Source of the DNA: Myxococcota bacterium | GTDB taxonomy: Bacteria; Myxococcota_A; UBA796; UBA9615; JAKLKC01 | Direction: 5' to 3' | Assembly: GCA_023150875.1 (NCBI GenBank) | Contig: JAKLKC010000048.1 | Location: 1-53,064, forward strand | DNA length: 53,064 nucleotides | Part shown: positions 50,632 through 53,064 of the stretch, piece by piece | Numbering within the stretch: the first letter of the stretch is position 1 | Layout: each line of letters begins with the position of its first letter | The notes under the pieces: generated by a model | Database searches by the model: none | What the model saw: only the letters and a program-made list of their open reading frames with translations | Told to the model about the DNA's origin: nothing | Made by a program: the position numbers and the translations under genes

Positions 50632-50778
50632 CCTAACAGGGTGTAGACGGATCCGCGTAACCCCGCGATCCGCCCGAGTTGTCCGCATATGCGGCAGCCG
50701 CATCCTCGCGGATCCCGTTCGCCGCCGAGGGATTCCGGCGTGGCGTCGGAGTTATGCGGATCCGCATAAGCTGCAGCT
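50632..50778 (-). other. attI-like region with GTTAGGC core and palindromes
   Basis: GCCTAAC at 50632-50638 reads GTTAGGC on the minus strand, an exact integron core (GTTRRRY). Between it and the intI stop lie the perfect 18-base palindrome TTATGCGGATCCGCATAA (50752-50769), the 12-base palindrome CCGCATATGCGG (50683-50694), and a related CGGATCCGCGTAA (50648-50660). These may be integrase or accessory-protein binding sites. Confidence 0.6.
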
Positions 50779-51822
50779 TCACAGGTGGTCCATGGGGCTG
50801 CGCACGCCTCGTGGGCCCCGGTTGAGAACGTGGGTGTAGATCATTGTCGTGCGGACGTCCCGGTGCCCCAGCAGTTCCTGGACCGTGCGGATGTCGTAGC
50901 CGTCCTCCAGCAGGTGCGTGGCGAAGGAGTGGCGGAACGTGTGGCAGGTCGCGCGCTTGGTGAGGCCGGTGGCCGCCACGGCGTCGCGGACGGCCCGCTG
51001 GACCAGGGAGGGGTCCAGGTGGTGCCGGCCCTGCAGCCCCGTCTGCGCGTTGTACCAGCGGTGCTCCTGGGGGAAGACCCACTGCCACCTCCAGTCGGTG
51101 GGTGCGTTCGGGTACTTCCGGTGCAGCGCGTCGGGAAGGGTAACACGGCCCCATCCCTCGGAGAGGTCGGAGCGGTGGATCCGTCGAACCCGGTCCAGGT
51201 GCTCCCGCAGCGGGGACAGGAGAGCCGCGGGCAACATCGACACCCGGTCCTTCGATCCCTTGCCGTCCCGGACCGTCACCTGTCCGGCAGCGAAGTCCAG
51301 GTCCTGTACCCGGATCTGAAGGGACTCCGTCAGCCGGAGTCCGGCACCGTACATCAGGCCGGCGAGGATCCGGTACTGCCCCTCCATGTGGTCCAGGACG
51401 CCCCGGACTTCTTCCCGCGTCAGGACCACGGGCAGGCGGTGGGGCCTTCGGGCCCGGACCACCTCTCCCAGATCCCCAACGGCACGTTCCAGGACATGGC
51501 GGTAGAGGAACAACAGGGCGCTGAGCGCCTGGTTCTGGGTGGAGGCGCTGACCTTCTCCTCCACGGCGAGGTGCGTCAGGAAAGCGTTGATCTCCCGCTC
51601 ACCCATCCCCGCCGGGTGCCGGAGCCCGTGATGCCACACGAAGCGCTTGACCCACTGCCGGTAGGCGCTCTCCGTCCGAGGGCTGTAATGTCGCGCCCGG
51701 AGCGCGTCCCCGAGTTCATCCAGGAGCTTGCGCTTCGGGCCCGATGGAATTGCTCCAGCACCCCCAGCACGGGGCGGGGGAGGACGTTCACCGGCTCCGG
51801 AACCTCGTTCGAGGGCAGGCAT
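50779..51822 (-). CDS. intI: Integron integrase (IntI-type tyrosine recombinase)
   Basis: A 347-residue protein. The SAM-like N-terminal core-binding domain is [22 protein letters not shown]. The catalytic residues are R163 (GAGLRLTES), K188/K191 (GKGSKD), H294 and R297 ([12 protein letters not shown]), H320 ([10 protein letters not shown]) and Y329 (MIYTHV). The IntI-specific insertion is [20 protein letters not shown] at 229-248, absent from other tyrosine recombinases. It recombines attI with attC. ATG 51822 is chosen because the codons from this Met are conserved in the truncated copy at 52947-53024; an in-frame GTG at 51879 is possible. About 25 N-terminal residues precede the usual IntI start. 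Confidence 0.93.
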   Translation of the reverse strand: MPALERGSGAGERPPPPRAGGAGAIPSGPKRKLLDELGDALRARHYSPRTESAYRQWVKRFVWHHGLRHPAGMGEREINAFLTHLAVEEKVSASTQNQALSALLFLYRHVLERAVGDLGEVVRARRPHRLPVVLTREEVRGVLDHMEGQYRILAGLMYGAGLRLTESLQIRVQDLDFAAGQVTVRDGKGSKDRVSMLPAALLSPLREHLDRVRRIHRSDLSEGWGRVTLPDALHRKYPNAPTDWRWQWVFPQEHRWYNAQTGLQGRHHLDPSLVQRAVRDAVAATGLTKRATCHTFRHSFATHLLEDGYDIRTVQELLGHRDVRTTMIYTHVLNRGPRGVRSPMDHL

Positions 51823-51888
51823 GGCGTCGGGGACCACCGGGGCGGGGACACAGATCCGGGGAACCGCCGCGCTCCACACGTTTGCTGG

Positions 51889-51917
51889 ACCCTAGATCGC
51901 GTCCCTCCCGGTGTCAA
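51889..51917 (-). promoter_or_regulatory. Promoter of the integrase gene
   Basis: On the minus strand TTGACA (51917-51912, consensus -35) is followed after exactly 17 bases by TAGGGT (51894-51889, four of six -10 positions). The transcript would start near 51882, leaving a 60-base leader before ATG 51822. No LexA-type CTGT-N8-ACAG box is obvious here. Confidence 0.6.
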
Positions 51918-52007
51918 CAGGTTAAGTTCGCCCGCTCCTTCAAGCCGCTAAGAATGTTGCGAGGCCCCCCGCCATCCCCACCCCCCACGCTCCCCCACCC
52001 ACCCACC

Positions 52008-52281
52008 TCACGGCACGATCAGCCGGATCGCCCGGGCCAGCACCTCGATCTCCACCCGCGGGCTTGCCCGGAACTCCTCGCCGTCGATCTGGGCTGCCAG
52101 TGCTACTCCCCCTTCCGGCACCCGGAAGGTCATCGAACAGCGGGAGATCCGGAAGGGGCGGGAGTGGGAGATCCGGATGGTGTTCAAGACCTCCTCGGTC
52201 GGGGTTGCCCTCCAGGTCGACGATGGCCTTCGAGGTCCAGTCCCTCTTGCCCCGGAACGGCACCATATCGGGAACGCCCAT
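52008..52281 (-). pseudogene. Frameshifted cassette gene of unknown function
   Basis: Minus-strand translation starts MGVPDMVPFRGKRDWTSKA...DLEGNP (ATG 52281), then must shift by one base in the CCCC run near 52206 to continue TEEVLNTIRISHSRPFRISR...GVALAAQIDGEEFRASPRVE...ARAIRLIVP to TGA 52008. The joined product is about 91 residues and reads smoothly through the join, so it was recently intact or carries a sequencing error. Confidence 0.6.
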
Positions 52282-52321
52282 TCAAGTAACGGAACGCTGC
52301 ACTCCCCCTCTTGCCCACAAC

Positions 52322-52385
52322 GCCCAACATCCGCGGCGGCGCGCAACGGTGCACAGCGCCGTCCGCGGCATGCTGCTGTCAGACC
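52322..52385 (-). other. attC-like recombination site 3
   Basis: Minus-strand reading ends in GTTGGGC (52328-52322). Its arms CCGCGG-A-CGGCGC and GCGCCG-CCGCGG pair fully except for one bulged A, as expected for an attC extrahelical base. The 5' outer box is degenerate. It separates the DUF2442 gene (whose last few codons it overlaps) from the frameshifted cassette. Confidence 0.55.
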
Positions 52386-52651
52386 GCCCGCCGTGATGCT
52401 TCTGAAGCCGCCGTTCCACGAAGCAGACCGCTCACGCTGAGATCTTCGTCAACATCGGGCCAGTGGATGCCCTGACCATCACCGAGGAGGCGCCAGTTCC
52501 GGCGTTGGTCCGGACTCGCATGGAGCAGCCGAGGAAACCATGCCAGCGGGACCGTCAAGCGCCGTCCGTCGGCGAGGTCGACCGTCAGGTCGTCGTCATC
52601 GGTCGCGACATCGACCGCTCGGGGGTCCACGCTAGGGCTGGTGAAAGTCAT
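52379..52651 (-). CDS. DUF2442-family protein
   Basis: A 90-residue protein with the family signature LTVDLADGRRLTVPLAWFPRL, ...ASPDQRRNWRLLGDGQGIHW and PDVDEDLSVSGLL. DUF2442 proteins are small, have a HTH-like fold, and are commonly encoded next to DUF4160 in toxin-antitoxin-like cassettes. Here it overlaps the DUF4160 gene by 20 bases (ATG 52651), so the two are coupled. Which member is toxic is not known. Confidence 0.88.
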   Translation of the reverse strand: MTFTSPSVDPRAVDVATDDDDLTVDLADGRRLTVPLAWFPRLLHASPDQRRNWRLLGDGQGIHWPDVDEDLSVSGLLRGTAASEASRRAV

Positions 52652-52868
52652 GCCAGGCCTCCAAGAACTCGTCTCGGTGTTCGGCCACGAGCTGCTCCAG
52701 GCGGCGGATCTCGTGTCCGCGGAGCCGGCTCGACGATGCCAAGGATACCGGCTCCAGCCAGAACTTCGCAACGGCGTCGCCCTGCTCCACATGAATGTGG
52801 GGCGGCTCGGTGCCTTCATTGCTGTAGAAGAAGAACCTCACAGCGCCGATTCGCTGGACCGTCGGCAT
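52632..52868 (-). CDS. DUF4160-family protein
   Basis: A 78-residue protein matching DUF4160: MPTVQRIGAVRFFFYSNEG, TEPPHIHVEQGDAVAKFWLE, LRGHEIRRLEQLVAEHRDEF. It is the first gene of the classic DUF4160-DUF2442 pair, often found in chromosomal integron cassettes and mobile regions. ATG 52868 lies about 50 bases past the attI-like remnant. Confidence 0.9.
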   Translation of the reverse strand: MPTVQRIGAVRFFFYSNEGTEPPHIHVEQGDAVAKFWLEPVSLASSSRLRGHEIRRLEQLVAEHRDEFLEAWHDFHQP

Positions 52869-52919
52869 ATCAGTCGACCGTCTCCGGCAAGGTCGTGCTC
52901 ACCAGTGCGCTGGCATTCA

Positions 52920-53024
52920 TCAGCTTACAGCGTGCAGACGGATCCAGGGAACTGCTCCTGCACCGCCAGCGCGGAGCAGGGTAGGACGTTCGCCGGATCC
53001 GGAACCCTGTTCGAGGGCAGCCAT
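52920..53024 (-). pseudogene. Truncated intI N-terminus joined to an attI-like remnant
   Basis: Minus-strand ATG 53024 encodes MAALEQGSGSGERPTLLRAG and GAGAVP, clearly homologous to the intI start [26 protein letters not shown]. At 52947 homology to intI ends. The next bases, GGATCCGTCTGCACGCTGTA, match the attI region of the intact integron (GGATCCGTCTACACCCTGTT), and the frame stops at 52920. The body of the gene has been lost. An 11-base G run at 53041-53051 lies next to the window end. Confidence 0.75.
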
Positions 53025-53064
53025 GGCGCAGGCGACCACCGGGGGGGGGGGAAGCAGCTCCCTG

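Larger units (their letters stand above)
47979..53024 (-). mobile_element. Reverse-oriented integron with a decayed tandem second platform
   Basis: The region holds an IntI-type integrase, an attI-like core past its 3' end, and small minus-strand genes separated by attC-like imperfect hairpins ending in GTTRRRY-like cores. It also holds a truncated intI joined to an attI-like remnant upstream. Cassettes and integrase read in the same direction, opposite to classical integrons. Boundaries outside these features are uncertain, and the right side continues past the window. Confidence 0.65.

Overview
The window is very GC-rich and carries proteins typical of predatory or social deltaproteobacterial lineages: strings of MopE-type repeats (DCDD...PGA.E.CDG.D.DCDG), FG-GAP propellers, MYXO-CTERM-like tails (Cys, hydrophobic helix, Arg cluster), many lipoproteins, and short intergenic hexamer repeats (CGTGCC/CGAGCC). 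I infer a member of the Myxococcota or a neighbouring phylum. There is no rRNA, tRNA or CRISPR array that I can support.

Layout. 0.1-3.6 kb: threonine catabolism operon (tdh-kbl) with a trailing lipoprotein. 3.7-5.3 kb: radical SAM/SPASM-TPR protein. 5.4-8.0 kb: disulfide/thioredoxin pair (a VKOR-DsbA-FGE-like fusion and a TlpA-like protein). 8.1-10.2 kb: glmS and a small helical protein. 10.3-14.7 kb: moxR-DUF58-transglutaminase (TgpA) operon. 14.7-20.7 kb: MopE protein, cyclophilin, lipoproteins, a glycoside-hydrolase-like protein and a hexamer-repeat tract. 20.7-26.3 kb: a 1,876-residue lipoprotein with two MopE blocks and two seven-unit FG-GAP blocks. 26.4-29.8 kb: alpha-glucan phosphorylase and a catalytically degenerate penicillin-binding-protein-like lipoprotein. 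29.9-34.5 kb: one continuous reading frame that looks like two MopE-repeat proteins fused end to end, the second an amidase. 34.3-39.5 kb: a rearranged zone with duplicated gene ends, an M48 peptidase with a pilin-like C-terminal helix, a DUF6932-like/XRE pair, and a MerR-controlled VIT/vWA protein. 40.1-47.6 kb: mostly exported proteins (serine hydrolase, beta-helix protein, tail-fibre-like repeat protein, PEGA/beta-barrel protein) and a GFA-fold protein.

47.9-53.06 kb, the right end, reads as an integron with reversed polarity: intI (51822-50779, minus) has its attI-like core GTTAGGC beyond its 3' end, followed by small minus-strand cassettes (PD-(D/E)XK nuclease, a two-gene nucleotidyltransferase module, a 131-residue unknown) separated by attC-like imperfect hairpins. 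Upstream of intI lies what appears to be an older copy of the same platform: a 26-codon intI N-terminal remnant joined directly to attI-like sequence, followed by a DUF4160/DUF2442 cassette, an attC-like hairpin and a frameshifted cassette gene. This tandem, partly decayed reverse-oriented integron is the most unusual system in the window.

Operons visible from overlaps or tight spacing: tdh-kbl-lipoprotein; moxR-DUF58-tgpA; cyclophilin-lipoprotein; DUF6932-XRE; merR-VIT/vWA; the 86-residue protein-nucleotidyltransferase pair; DUF4160-DUF2442. All family assignments are from reading motifs in the translated sequence; no database search was run.
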